This document shows positions 10,401 through 17,113 of a stretch of DNA of 64,000 nucleotides, piece after piece. The number at the start of each line of letters is the position of its first letter. The stretch's first letter is position 1. The position numbers were made by a program, and so were the translations under genes. Under the pieces are notes generated by a model that worked only from the letters and a program-made list of their open reading frames with translations, did not search any database and was not told the DNA's origin. Origin of the DNA: Nocardiopsis suaedae (GTDB lineage Bacteria > Actinomycetota > Actinomycetes > Streptosporangiales > Streptosporangiaceae). The DNA lies in the NCBI RefSeq assembly GCF_027706745.1, contig NZ_JAQFWP010000027.1, positions 1 to 64,000 on the forward strand, read 5' to 3'.

Positions 10401-11111
10401 GCGCACGACCCCGGCGGACGCGGCGGCCCCTTCGGCCGCACCCGCACCCACCCCCGCGGTGTCACCGCCTCCACCGAGGTGGAGGTGTGGCTCACACGGG
10501 ACCAGGCGGAGCGGTACGGGCTGCTCGGCGACGGGGCGGCGGAGCGCTGGGACGCCGTCGCCGAGGCCAAGGAGGCCGCGGAGGAGAAGGAGAAGGCGCT
10601 GTTCGACGCGGTCGACCGCCACCTCGGCCTGGACCGCGACCCCCGGAGCGACCAGGGCCGGGCCGAAGGCGCCCACGCGCGCGAGGCCATGGACCTGCTC
10701 GGGCTCGACCCGGCGCTGGACCCCGAAGGCTGGGACGGCCCGGTGCGCGGCGCCGTCGCCGCACTCCGTCGGCACCTGGGCGTCGGTGCCGCCCCGGACC
10801 ACGGGTGGGACCGCGGGCCGGACGCCCTGACGGCCGACGGCGAGCGGGCCGCGGAGGCCCTGAACCTGCTCCGGGAGCGCGATGCGGCCGGTGCGCCCGT
10901 CCTTCCCCGCGAGATCGTGGCGGCCCTCGGCGACCTGGTCGGGCGCCGTGACGCACTGCACGCCGCCCTGACCGGCCAGCGCACGGCGTTGGACGGGCTC
11001 GGGCGGGCCCTGGCCGCGGCCTGGGACCGCCCCCTGGAACAGGCGCCGACCCTGCGGGCCGCCTTCGAAGCGGCACTGAACCCGGAAGGGGGGAGGCGGC
11101 GCGTGCCCTGA
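1437..11111 (+). CDS. Giant 3,224-residue exported protein with CpnT-like N-terminal helical domain
   Basis: Residues 1-245 are helical with hydrophobic segments around 110-155 and resemble the WXG100-like N-terminal domain of CpnT-type polymorphic toxins. Then come a Gly-rich linker (250-331), a second helical block (332-528) and a long acidic Gly/Ser/Pro-rich disordered region (about 528-1120). From about 1140 there are several beta-rich blocks with alternating polar and hydrophobic residues (around 1220-1560, 1660-1900, 2230-2410, 2500-2760). A heptad-like Arg/Glu/Ala coiled coil splits them (about 1918-2155), and the C-terminus is helical. I found no cysteine in the whole protein, which fits an exported polypeptide. 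I recognise no nuclease, ADP-ribosyltransferase or other toxin fold at the C-terminus and no obvious immunity gene. The ATG follows a GGAGG overlapping the previous gene's end. Secretion by a type VII system is inferred from the N-terminus and neighbours. Confidence 0.75.
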   Translation: MGMQPPDELRTMFMVLTGSEWPDADEDLLWELASVYGTTADRLDVDLPQFVLRVKNKVREEFDATAADFFDESVNQFVGGERNYLGEGAAAARGLRDYADNAATQVQYAKWMIIGQLIQLAAEIAWAIAMAPFTFGASLAKIPLFQAITRTIIGRVLFRLISELVQQMAISQMFALALDAVIQRIQIDQGNRETWDDELTEDAAKGALLDGLFGTGAAFGGSALAKKFDELLGNASGPAIAKYLNDLFDGPGGPGGRGGPGGPDGPEAGGKGAGDGVGGPGRGAADEKGPNDGPADGIGDGAADGPGGTGGTGGIGGPERGAGENGSPGKGMADDIGDLFGDEAAHLLAPYGKDAGPGWSRPVDLERFKDRMGNAFGDGMGDALGRGRAEGLGREYAEAFARNWGSPNLGKALDEALADAGPGLSPRVREILARGVPDAVEDGLAEVGSAWKTALSQYSSQAIANAGQGMLAEGFYNLLFGEDNTFSVTWLSAVSGAVSGAVQQGLTEAGIAMLDKIAGLGPDLPDPPSHVETSGGGDKSLDDPSDSDGASRVSSEDGEAGKGDPEEDGLDDGASDRDTTGGGASEDGPREGAAGEREGSGASGGEDRAVPGRRGTDGTHESDGPGPAIAPPGGAGQGGAEATGAVPPPREAATSSETPESSDRLGTPPTTGGDAWPREPQGTGDLRDEEEIRPDGGRPEGDASPPDTTEVPSEGGTDGPREEHGEEGAENGADREDRGDRSDGPQGGGPRTGEGDGRGGDGAVSDTGRTGEEAPDAGDEDADASRPGESGGPADAPPTPGPDDSADKARASDDDPVSGPSTSGPSAVDGRNDVQAPLDTDETPQSSPDTGGVPAASGPVGGPTDGGGQENEEGAGRSGPLLEQGGGASPFTGAGPRDDTSGTIDATDRSPQPVPAPAPAPMGIGGGSAAQGPQRSTPDNQGAATSARGPRPEADRRSGEDSEDSGVGRSAPVPPVPSRTQSGSGVSSGDPDRSDGGSEGRPPPPVPPAPSRTESASGEFEGPEPPPGPPVPTESLDDGTGGEWIEMTSFNGRSGEETGEGSEDATGAAPSGGGPSGTGPDREGERRDDEGRDRRDGNDRDREPPEAPEERRPVDGATARMLDALVGGGNGGGRYDGSRTTVDDPAPAVVDRVRRWLGDDWRFTAVGLDLLRNRLADHGLNGGGGRRPVTVEVPVVSADGAARATAVVDVSRAWRPVDDPPVRPTTTYESRAKTGGTAVQQSRKQFGITGPFTVIGEVASKLALLNLRLKAAVAQRQRGTQYQTAAESKVKRAVDAKDGGEGFAADLRIGLSLRDGREAGGAVLRQDTATVPGVDEVTLPGRRSPGPEPWMPEAIGDRGGPVLPRTPRFGRTLAVLDTGGVADRVAGDGRDRPPLEADERARLKELLGDGELKEAMGRLDQGEALALPFRRREGDRLTEPEWMESTELRGGPVHYERVGPVLDGTSFSDTDKTSASAATTANRTGKVDVEVEGGLMATADPAPGATVRAGAAGKVGHQRTNKQGRGTDHGAERARGASAEDHSALYRVTREYTVTTTEGGRETVTMVTLDLLSTEDATALTGPEWAAPGGTDGGTAERNGGRERGDTGPAPGGLGVGKARIDGFGEAHPVGLRWGNGDLRRGDDGTTPAQEVARAVQAMVHRERPDLVMPPDGDGHRPNAWNRMWRKRDTRMQNTLRLHRQVERAALNADALAGEGIAIDLRPSGGRNLFRLGPGPLRQALHGIGLMAERSSQDGADHFSLRVRADFTDGVHRGTRAEGKLSSALAAHASLSDGTDHGRKITGEAGAKAQYRHGETPAGLPWFIAEGGLTNTAEAGWNRSVLDTGKGAIHGGASYTGPVDSWSYTAGFQVEMAGGAAQPVPMDGGGPVLLVETPVGRPVPGEAAAETGAGDEGGGPGAERADQRARRMEEGLRGLMDLPGQEREARDARAEADRIADEVGGLEREAEDAREGLNGARRDLGDAQREVDDARTRADDADGRAQSAEEAVGRAERDVEAAAEGVQRAKRAPDAQEGGPGADGGDPVARAEEGLRGAEERLGRAEATAKDLREEAGQAAEDLREAVEGRDDAERARDRAERDVRDAEQRVRDREEERDRAQGRADRADERAGRTRGTVRDAGFEGVGEADARQRTARARAEADDAAFRGRRDQDIRRDGDKGDALTGLPHAPRSARSDDGGLLDTARRTLSRATGYARALWSGSAVDGQVSVLTSPRSLAAESDALRNGGVPLRQQYEDAITRRSDVDARLTAEDRGMSASEVFHGGGLDLTVKAENERTASSGRSFSDRLGLTLGLRGSPDHGAAHYNRLGGVLGAMWSWTRSGSQAHTETFTEEDQFSLPGSTVGVVRDVAYTFAARARVRPNLVASLPLPWTRDLAQEGRGRDDHGGGEDGREGENGPEGRGPRDGPDDGTVGGKEETRYRVVDLAAKGLLRGTEGLVGPLRAARALPEAVTSRAAGPGASRGLTLSGLDVDRAVQGVKNRVEDAGFALTDQSEHDIRIALSPNASRGRRRALFSEGVPVRVRLRHKDAGDQRFTDGGWMRIRLERGPGASAGAVEAQMSSSRTDTDSDEKSRAEAKGNRAGVTAKADGAVLPVGAKEGEDPALPPTRMHLLNAQGPLQAAEAGVDRTHGSADSTTDNRARTVKEPGVSMDTPVRLRFTLTHEGALGGAKAPITDGGRGVDAGRVKEIVPVSAMAPDGGADGGAAFGPGTVREYDRGGAHQERVEQVGDAWRSGGGRAADRQPQVPMPESVGPGVADALVLSAALAKGWTPDGGRMDPGAAEAYLGGKGGLGVRAGVLRAAAGEQVLRSVFARSQGAEPPAGGGAHGRDGAPLLGGGDGPFAVPGLDARLYTSLRPGEGRIIDVDEGASTDRYTQATHREERSGTHDGGQSLPVSGDLNFVGGLDGAGRGGFAPSAVYGSQSVSGNAAPPVGAGTSKDEATVLHTDHGAPEDEGRRFLVRMPMDALVAAHDPGGRGGPFGRTRTHPRGVTASTEVEVWLTRDQAERYGLLGDGAAERWDAVAEAKEAAEEKEKALFDAVDRHLGLDRDPRSDQGRAEGAHAREAMDLLGLDPALDPEGWDGPVRGAVAALRRHLGVGAAPDHGWDRGPDALTADGERAAEALNLLRERDAAGAPVLPREIVAALGDLVGRRDALHAALTGQRTALDGLGRALAAAWDRPLEQAPTLRAAFEAALNPEGGRRRVP

Positions 11112-11170
11112 CCCGGTCCACCCCCACCCTTCACCCTCACTCCCGACCCCACCGAGAGAGGAACCCCCAC

Positions 11171-12691
11171 ATGGCAGCAGAATCCGCGAAGGCGGAGAGG
11201 CCCGGAACCCTGGCGAGTTCCGCCGACCCGGCGCCGGCCACCGCGTCCCGGGCGGCGGAACCGGTGCCCGTCCCGCCCCCGGCGGCCCCTGAGGCCCGGA
11301 CCGCCGAGGCCGCCGCCGCGCCCCCGGGCGGCGGCGCCCTGTCCGGGCTGACCGCCGCCATCGGCCGGTTCGGCGCCCCCGCGGCCTCCGACGGCAGGAG
11401 CACGGCTGCGGTCGCCCACCGGCCCGGCAAACCCACCATGGCGCTGGCCGCCATCGCCGGGCTGCTCCTGGTCGCCGCGCCGTTCGGCGCCTCGGAGACG
11501 GGGCTGCGGATGGTCGGGAGCGAGGGGGCCGGAGCCGGGGCCGCCGGGACCGACCCGGCCACCGGGACGGCGGGCGCCCAGGCCCAGGCGCCGGTGGCGG
11601 GCGGCGCACCGGTCGTCCCGGGCGAGAGCGGCGGCGGTGGCGCGGGCGGCGCCGCGGGCGGCGGGCAGGACCCCGGCGGCTTCGTGCCCGACGTGCTGCC
11701 GCAGGCCCCCGGCGCGGTCGGCGGCGAGGACCGGGAGGGCGACGGCGCACAGGACGGCGGCCCCCAGGCCGGTTCCGGCGGCGACGGCGGCGACGGGGGA
11801 GGCCCCGGTGGCGACGGCGGTGCGGGCGGCTCCGGCCCAGACGCCGAGACCCGGATGGGGTCCCTGCTCGACGGGGTGCCGCTGTCCGGATCGGACGGCT
11901 CCGAGGAGGCCGGCGGCGACGGAGGGGACGACGGCCCACGGGACTCCGGGGAGGCGGAGGACGCGCAGGGCGCGGAGGACGCCGAGGACGGCAAGGACGC
12001 GCAAGACGTTGAGGGCCCCGGCGGCTCCGGCAAGGAGGAGTCCGAGGGCTCCGGCTCCGGATCCGGCTCCCCCGACGGCGGGGACGGTCCCGCCGACGGG
12101 CCGGAGGCGGCGGGCGGCGCAGACGCGGGCCAGGCCCAGGACCAGGGCGCGGCCCCGCTCAGCACGCGCGCGGACGAGGGCGCGGACGGCGGCGGTCAGA
12201 AGCGCGAGTACTCCGCCGTCGCCGGTCCGGACTGCACCGACCCCGGCGCGTCCTACGCGGTCCACGGCCAGGGGGTGGCCCGCGCGGGCTCGGGCCACTA
12301 CACCGGTTCGGGGTGCGCGGGCGGCTACGACGCCGTCCCGGTGAGCGGCGACTCCAACGCCTACACCGACACCGCGGCCACCTGGACGTTCACCCCCGGC
12401 TTCGACGACGCCACCTGCTCACTGAAGATGCTGGTCATCGCGGGCGACTCCCCGCTGTGGGGCAGCGGCGAGCCCGCCAACGTCGAGCTCTTCGACGGCG
12501 CGCGGGCCGAGGGCCCGAACCGCGGCGTCTACAAGATCGAGCGGCCCGACCCCGGCAACTACTGGGCGGTCACCGAGTTCTCGGACGTGGACGGGGCCTT
12601 CACCCTCCGGCTGACCAACGCGGGCGCCGCCCCCCAGGGCGCCCCGCACCCGACGCTCCCCGCGTCGGTGGTCGAGGCCGAGTGCCGATGA
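11171..12691 (+). CDS. Single-pass membrane protein with disordered acidic stalk and cysteine-bearing extracellular domain
   Basis: This 506-residue protein has a cytoplasmic Ala/Pro-rich N-terminus (1-88) and one membrane helix (about 89-107, MALAAIAGLLLVAAPFGA). A long Gly/Asp/Glu-rich stalk follows (110-340), then a compact C-terminal domain (about 343-506) with four cysteines and beta-type sequence (TAATWTFTPGF, PGNYWAVTEF, GAFTLRLTNAG). The even cysteine count outside the membrane suggests two disulfides. It starts 59 bases after the giant gene with a GAGAGAGGAA ribosome site and is followed 67 bases later by the AAA+ gene, so it belongs to the same operon. It could be a surface receptor, an anchor or an immunity-type partner for the giant protein. 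I do not recognise the domain. Confidence 0.65.
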   Translation: MAAESAKAERPGTLASSADPAPATASRAAEPVPVPPPAAPEARTAEAAAAPPGGGALSGLTAAIGRFGAPAASDGRSTAAVAHRPGKPTMALAAIAGLLLVAAPFGASETGLRMVGSEGAGAGAAGTDPATGTAGAQAQAPVAGGAPVVPGESGGGGAGGAAGGGQDPGGFVPDVLPQAPGAVGGEDREGDGAQDGGPQAGSGGDGGDGGGPGGDGGAGGSGPDAETRMGSLLDGVPLSGSDGSEEAGGDGGDDGPRDSGEAEDAQGAEDAEDGKDAQDVEGPGGSGKEESEGSGSGSGSPDGGDGPADGPEAAGGADAGQAQDQGAAPLSTRADEGADGGGQKREYSAVAGPDCTDPGASYAVHGQGVARAGSGHYTGSGCAGGYDAVPVSGDSNAYTDTAATWTFTPGFDDATCSLKMLVIAGDSPLWGSGEPANVELFDGARAEGPNRGVYKIERPDPGNYWAVTEFSDVDGAFTLRLTNAGAAPQGAPHPTLPASVVEAECR

Positions 12692-12758
12692 CCCCCCGTA
12701 CCGCCGCGGCGGACGCGGCGGCGGGCCGGGCGGAAGACAGAAAGGAACGGACAGTTCG

Positions 12759-15700
12759 ATGACCCCTCACGTGCGCACCGTCGACCCGTCGGGCGGCGCG
12801 GAGTTCCGGACGATCGGCGAGGCGGTGGCCGCGGTCGGCGACGGCGCGGTGCTCTCCCTGGCCCCGGGCCGCTACACCGAGCGGCTCGTCCTGACCCGCG
12901 TGGTCACCCTCATGGCCGCCGATGAGCCCGGGTCGGTGGAGATCCTCTGCGCGGAGGGGAGTGCGGTCACCTCCGTCGCCGAGGCGGTCAAGCTCACCGG
13001 GCTCGTCCTGCGCGGGCGCGACCCCGAGGCGCCGGTGGTGGACGCCGCCGCCGGGCAGGTGGAGCTGGCCGAGTGCCGGGTGGACGGCGCCGCCTGGGCG
13101 GCGGTGCTCGCCCGCGACGAGGGCGCCCTGGCGCTCCGCGACTGCCGGGTGACCTGCTCGGAGGGCGCGGGCATCGTGGTGACCTCCGCGCAGCCCAGCG
13201 TCATCGAGGACTGCGTCGTGGAGGACGTGGGCACCAGCGGCCTGGTCATCAACGAGCGCGGGGCGCCCCGGGTGCGCCGCTGCACCATCCGCGACGCGGG
13301 CGGCAACGGCGTGTACGCGGCCGGCGGCGGCGCGGGCCGGGTGGAGGACTGCGAGGTCACCGGGACCGCCAAGCCGGCGGTGGCGGTGGACGGGGACGCC
13401 GCCCCGGAGCTGGTGCGGCTCCGGGTGCGCGACGTCCGCGACGACGGCGTGGTGCTCTCCACCCGCTCGGCCGTGCGGCTGGAGCAGGTGGAGGTGCACG
13501 GCGCCGCCGGGCGCGGGCTGGTGCTGCGCGGCGGCACCGACCCGCGCGCCGACCGGGTCGCGGTGGTGCGCAGCGGCCGCGAGGGCGTGCTCGCCGAGGA
13601 GAAGGCGCGCGGGCTGCTCACCGGGGTCGAGGTGCGCGACGCGGGGGGTGCGGCGGTGCGCGTCACCGGCCGCTCCTCCACCGCGTTCACCGGGCTGGAC
13701 GTGCACGGCGGCGCGGCCGAGGGGGTGGTGGTCGCCGACGACTCCACCGCCGAGTTCGACCGCCTCACCGTGGACGGCGCGGACGGCGCCGGGATGGCGG
13801 TGGTGTCGGGCGCCTCGCCCTTCCTGCGCCGGGTCCGGGTGCGGCGGGTGCGCGGGCACGGCGTCCGCTTCGACGGCGGCGGCGGGCGCCTGGAGGAGCT
13901 GGAGGCGACGGGGGTGCGGCGCTCCGGGGTGCACGCCTCGGGCGACGCGCGCCCCTCCCTCACCGGCCTGCGGGTGGTCGACGCCGGGGAGAACGGGGTG
14001 AGCGCCGCCGCGGGCGCGGTGCTGGACCTGCGCGACGGCGAGGTGGCCGGGTGCGGCGGGGACGGGCTGGCGGTGCACGCCGGGGGTGAGCTGGCCGCGA
14101 CCCGCATGCGCTCGCACGGCAACGGCCGCAACGGGGCGCTGGTGGCGGCGGGCGGCCGCGCCGTGCTGCGCTCCTGTGAGCTGTTCGGCAACCGGGCCGA
14201 CGGGGTGCTCGTCGGCACCGGCGAGGACGTGCTGGTGGACGGGTGCTCGGTGCGCGACAACGGCCGCGCCGGGCTGAGGCAGACCGTCGCCGGGGCGAAC
14301 GTCACCGCCGAATCGCTGGTCAGCGAGGGAAACGCGGACGAAGACCGGTACGGCCCGGACGTGGTCCCCGAGGGCGCCGGGGCGCCGGGCGCCCCCGGGG
14401 CGTCCGGGGGCGGCGACGCCGACGGGGACCCCGGGGACGGGGACGGGGACGCGGGGCCGCTGGCCGAGCTGGAGGCGCTCATCGGCCTGGAGGGCGTCAA
14501 ACGCGAGGTCACCACGCTGGTCAACCGGAACCGGATGGCCCGCCACCGGGCGGAGATGGGGCTGCCGTCCCCGCCCGTCGCCCGGCACCTGGTGTTCTCC
14601 GGCCCGCCCGGCACCGGCAAGACCACGGTGGCGCGGCTGTACGGGCGCCTGCTGGCCGACCTGGACGTGCTGCGGTACGGGCACGTCGTGGAGGCGGCCC
14701 GCGCCGACCTCGTCGGCCAGTACGTGGGCGCCACCGCGATCAAGACCACCGAGGTGTTCGAGAAGGCCCGCGGCGGGGTGCTGTTCATCGACGAGGCCTA
14801 CACGCTGACCCCGGCGGGCGGCGGGAACGACTTCGGGCAGGAGGCGGTGGACACCCTGGTGAAGCTGATGGAGGACCACCGCGACGACGTGGTGGTGATC
14901 GTCGCCGGGTACGGCCCGGAGATGGAGCGGTTCCTCGCCTCCAACCCGGGGCTGGCGTCCCGGTTCGCGCGCACGGTCGAGTTCCCCAACTACCGCTCCG
15001 AGGAGCTGGTGGCGATCGTGGAGGCCCAGGGCGCCGCGCACAGCTACACGCTGGACGAGGGGCTCCGCGGGGCCCTGCTGCGCCGCTTCGAGCGGATGCA
15101 CAAGGGGCCCGCCTTCGGCAACGGGCGCGAGGCCCGCAAGGTGTTCGAGCAGATGGTGGACCGGCAGGCGCACCGGCTCGGCGAGAACCCCCCGGCCGAC
15201 CCCGCCGAGCTCACCCTGCTGCTGCCCGAGGACCTGGACGGCGGCGCGGAGGCGGGGCAGGCGGGCGGCGGCTCCGACGAGGTCGCCGGGCTGCGCGCCG
15301 AGCTGGACGCGCTGACCGGCCTGGCCGGAGTCAAGGAGGTCGTCAACGACCTGGTGAACGTGCTCGTGGCCGCCCGGAGGCGGCGGGAGCTGGGCATGCC
15401 GGTGCCCACGCTCAGCCACCACCTGGTGTTCTCCGGCCCGCCCGGCACCGGCAAGACCACGGTGGCCCGCATCTACGGCCGCCTGCTCAGCGCCCTGGGG
15501 GTGCTGCCCGGCGGGCAGACCGTCGAGGCGGCCCGCGCCGACCTGGTGGGGCGGTACGTCGGGCACACCGCCCAGCTCACCGCCGAGGTGTTCGAGAAGG
15601 CCCGCGGCGGGGTGCTGTTCATCGACGAGGCCTACACGCTGACCCCGGCGGGCGGCGGGAACGACTTCGGGCAGGAGGCGGTGGACACCCTGGTGAAGCT

Positions 15701-16076
15701 GATGGAGGACCACCGCGACGAGGTGGCGGTGATCGTCGCCGGGTACGACGCGGAGATGGAGCGGTTCCTCGCCTCCAACCCCGGACTGGCGTCCCGGTTC
15801 GCCCAGCGGGTGCCGTTCACCGACTACAGCGGCGAGGAGCTGGTGTCCATCGTGCGGGGCATGGCCCAGGCGGGCGGGTACACGATCCCGGACGCCACGG
15901 CGGAGCGGCTGCTGGCGCACTTCGACGCGGCCCCACGGGGCGAGGCCTTCGGCAACGCCCGCTACGCCCGCCAGGTGATGGAGAAGATGATCACCCGGCA
16001 GGCCGGGCGGCTCGTCGCGGTTGCCGATCCGGGCCGCGAGGACCTGGTGGTGCTGGCACCGGAGGACGTCCCCTGA
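12759..16076 (+). CDS. Parallel beta-helix protein fused to two EccA/CbxX-type AAA+ ATPase domains
   Basis: Residues 1 to about 535 form a right-handed parallel beta-helix (pectate-lyase-like). It has many 20-25-residue turns with repeated short strands such as LALRDCRV, SVIEDCVVEDV and RVRRCTIRDAGGNGV. After a Gly/Asp linker come two CbxX/CfqX-type AAA+ modules. Walker A GPPGTGKTT is at 615-623 and 893-901, and Walker B LFIDEAY has its Asp-Glu at 678-679 and 956-957. Both modules look catalytically complete. The AAA type is that of EccA, the cytosolic ATPase of type VII secretion, in which the N-terminal domain is TPR. Here a beta-helix takes that place. Last gene of the cassette; an energised chaperone role for the upstream secreted proteins is inferred. 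The two AAA modules share long identical DNA. Confidence 0.85.
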   Translation: MTPHVRTVDPSGGAEFRTIGEAVAAVGDGAVLSLAPGRYTERLVLTRVVTLMAADEPGSVEILCAEGSAVTSVAEAVKLTGLVLRGRDPEAPVVDAAAGQVELAECRVDGAAWAAVLARDEGALALRDCRVTCSEGAGIVVTSAQPSVIEDCVVEDVGTSGLVINERGAPRVRRCTIRDAGGNGVYAAGGGAGRVEDCEVTGTAKPAVAVDGDAAPELVRLRVRDVRDDGVVLSTRSAVRLEQVEVHGAAGRGLVLRGGTDPRADRVAVVRSGREGVLAEEKARGLLTGVEVRDAGGAAVRVTGRSSTAFTGLDVHGGAAEGVVVADDSTAEFDRLTVDGADGAGMAVVSGASPFLRRVRVRRVRGHGVRFDGGGGRLEELEATGVRRSGVHASGDARPSLTGLRVVDAGENGVSAAAGAVLDLRDGEVAGCGGDGLAVHAGGELAATRMRSHGNGRNGALVAAGGRAVLRSCELFGNRADGVLVGTGEDVLVDGCSVRDNGRAGLRQTVAGANVTAESLVSEGNADEDRYGPDVVPEGAGAPGAPGASGGGDADGDPGDGDGDAGPLAELEALIGLEGVKREVTTLVNRNRMARHRAEMGLPSPPVARHLVFSGPPGTGKTTVARLYGRLLADLDVLRYGHVVEAARADLVGQYVGATAIKTTEVFEKARGGVLFIDEAYTLTPAGGGNDFGQEAVDTLVKLMEDHRDDVVVIVAGYGPEMERFLASNPGLASRFARTVEFPNYRSEELVAIVEAQGAAHSYTLDEGLRGALLRRFERMHKGPAFGNGREARKVFEQMVDRQAHRLGENPPADPAELTLLLPEDLDGGAEAGQAGGGSDEVAGLRAELDALTGLAGVKEVVNDLVNVLVAARRRRELGMPVPTLSHHLVFSGPPGTGKTTVARIYGRLLSALGVLPGGQTVEAARADLVGRYVGHTAQLTAEVFEKARGGVLFIDEAYTLTPAGGGNDFGQEAVDTLVKLMEDHRDEVAVIVAGYDAEMERFLASNPGLASRFAQRVPFTDYSGEELVSIVRGMAQAGGYTIPDATAERLLAHFDAAPRGEAFGNARYARQVMEKMITRQAGRLVAVADPGREDLVVLAPEDVP
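14749..15721 (+). repeat. 139-bp perfect direct repeat inside the tandem AAA+ gene (14749-14887 and 15583-15721)
   Basis: Two stretches of 139 bases, 834 bases apart, are identical by eye. They cover the Walker B region of the two AAA modules. A second identical block of about 47 bases (14586-14632 and 15420-15466) covers Walker A at the same offset. Flanking positions differ freely, as expected from domain duplication followed by gene conversion. Confidence 0.85.
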
Positions 16077-16084
16077 CCCGCCCC

Positions 16085-16121
16085 GGCGGGGGCCGGGGCC
16101 GTTCCGCCCCCGGCCCCCGCC
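16085..16121. terminator. Terminator hairpin between convergent genes
   Basis: A perfect 14-bp GC stem (16085-16098 with 16108-16121) and a nine-base loop lie between the ends of the AAA+ gene and the methyltransferase gene. It probably serves both. There is no T-run, which is common in actinobacteria. Confidence 0.65.
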
Positions 16122-16122
16122 G

Positions 16123-16947
16123 TCAGGGCTTGCGCGCGACGCCGCCGTACTGGTCCATGCCGCGGCGGGTGCCGACCTCGATGGGGCCCGGCCGCCACAG
16201 CGGGCACGGAACCACACCCGGCTCCAGCAGCTCCAGTCCCTCGAAGCGGGCGGCGATCTCCTCGGGGCTGCGCAGGTGGTAGGGGAGGCCCCCCTGGGAG
16301 TTCCCCTCCTCCATGGCCGCGTTGTAGGCGTCGCTGGTGTCGGTGCCGTCGTACATCGCCAGGAAGCTGCCGGACGGCAGGGCGTCCAGGAGGCGGTTCA
16401 CGATCGGCATGATGTCCTCGGAGGGGATGTGCCCGAGGATGCCCAGCAGCATCAGCGCCACCGGCTCGTCGAAGTCCAGGGTCTCGGCGGCCTTGCGCAG
16501 GATCGACTCGGGGTCGCGCAGGTCGGCGTCGATGTAGTCGGTCGCCCCTTCGGGGGAGCCGACGAGCAGCGCGCGGGCGTGCGTCAGCACCAGCGGGTCG
16601 TTGTCCACGTACACCACGCGGGACTCCGGCGCGATGGACTGGGCGACCTCGTGGGTGTTGCTGACCGTGGGCATGCCGGTGCCGATGTCGAGGAACTGGC
16701 GGACGCCCTCCTCCTCCGCGAGGTGGGTGACGACCCGGATGAGGAAGTCGCGGCTGGTCCGGGCCAGGTCCACGATCTCCGGGAAGGACGCGATCACCTG
16801 GTCGCCCACCGCGCGGTCGATGGGGTAGTTGTCCTTGCCGCCCATCCAGTAGTTCCAGATGCGGGCCGAGTGGGGGACCGTGGTGTCGATCTGCGGCTGC
16901 GGGGCGCCTCCGCCGTTCACCGCGGAAGCGGACGGACCGTCTGTCAT
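16123..16947 (-). CDS. SAM-dependent methyltransferase, DUF574 family (PF04672)
   Basis: This 274-residue soluble enzyme has a Rossmann SAM-binding motif FLDIGTGMPT and the N-terminal signature HSARIWNYWMGGKDNYPIDRA, which I recognise as the start of the DUF574/Methyltransf_19 family. That family is abundant in streptomycetes and relatives. Further conserved blocks are VVYVDNDPLVLTHARALL and MLLGILGHIPSED. The substrate is unknown; members are often scattered singly in the genome. The ATG at 16947 fits the usual N-terminal length. It is separated by 166 bases from the next gene on the same strand and may have its own promoter. Confidence 0.9.
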   Translation of the reverse strand: MTDGPSASAVNGGGAPQPQIDTTVPHSARIWNYWMGGKDNYPIDRAVGDQVIASFPEIVDLARTSRDFLIRVVTHLAEEEGVRQFLDIGTGMPTVSNTHEVAQSIAPESRVVYVDNDPLVLTHARALLVGSPEGATDYIDADLRDPESILRKAAETLDFDEPVALMLLGILGHIPSEDIMPIVNRLLDALPSGSFLAMYDGTDTSDAYNAAMEEGNSQGGLPYHLRSPEEIAARFEGLELLEPGVVPCPLWRPGPIEVGTRRGMDQYGGVARKP

Positions 16948-17113
16948 GAGGGGGTACCTGTCTAGCCGTGTGGGGTGGGGAGGACCGGCCCGCCGCGGTG
17001 GGCCCCGGGGGCCGTTCCCGGCCCCTGTGCACCCGGGGACCCGCCCGTGGCGGGGATCTGTGTCGAGGTTAGGCGAGACCGGCCCTCCCGTGCATACCGC
17101 GGGCCGGGAGCGG

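Noticed and set aside
10000-11111. A possible C-terminal toxin domain on the giant protein with a downstream immunity gene
   Set aside because: I could not match the last 370 residues to any toxin fold by eye, and the next gene is a membrane-stalk protein rather than a typical small immunity protein.
12600-16217. A 1,205-codon open frame on the minus strand opposite the beta-helix/AAA+ gene
   Set aside because: Shadow of the coding strand; the plus frame contains intact Walker motifs in both AAA modules.
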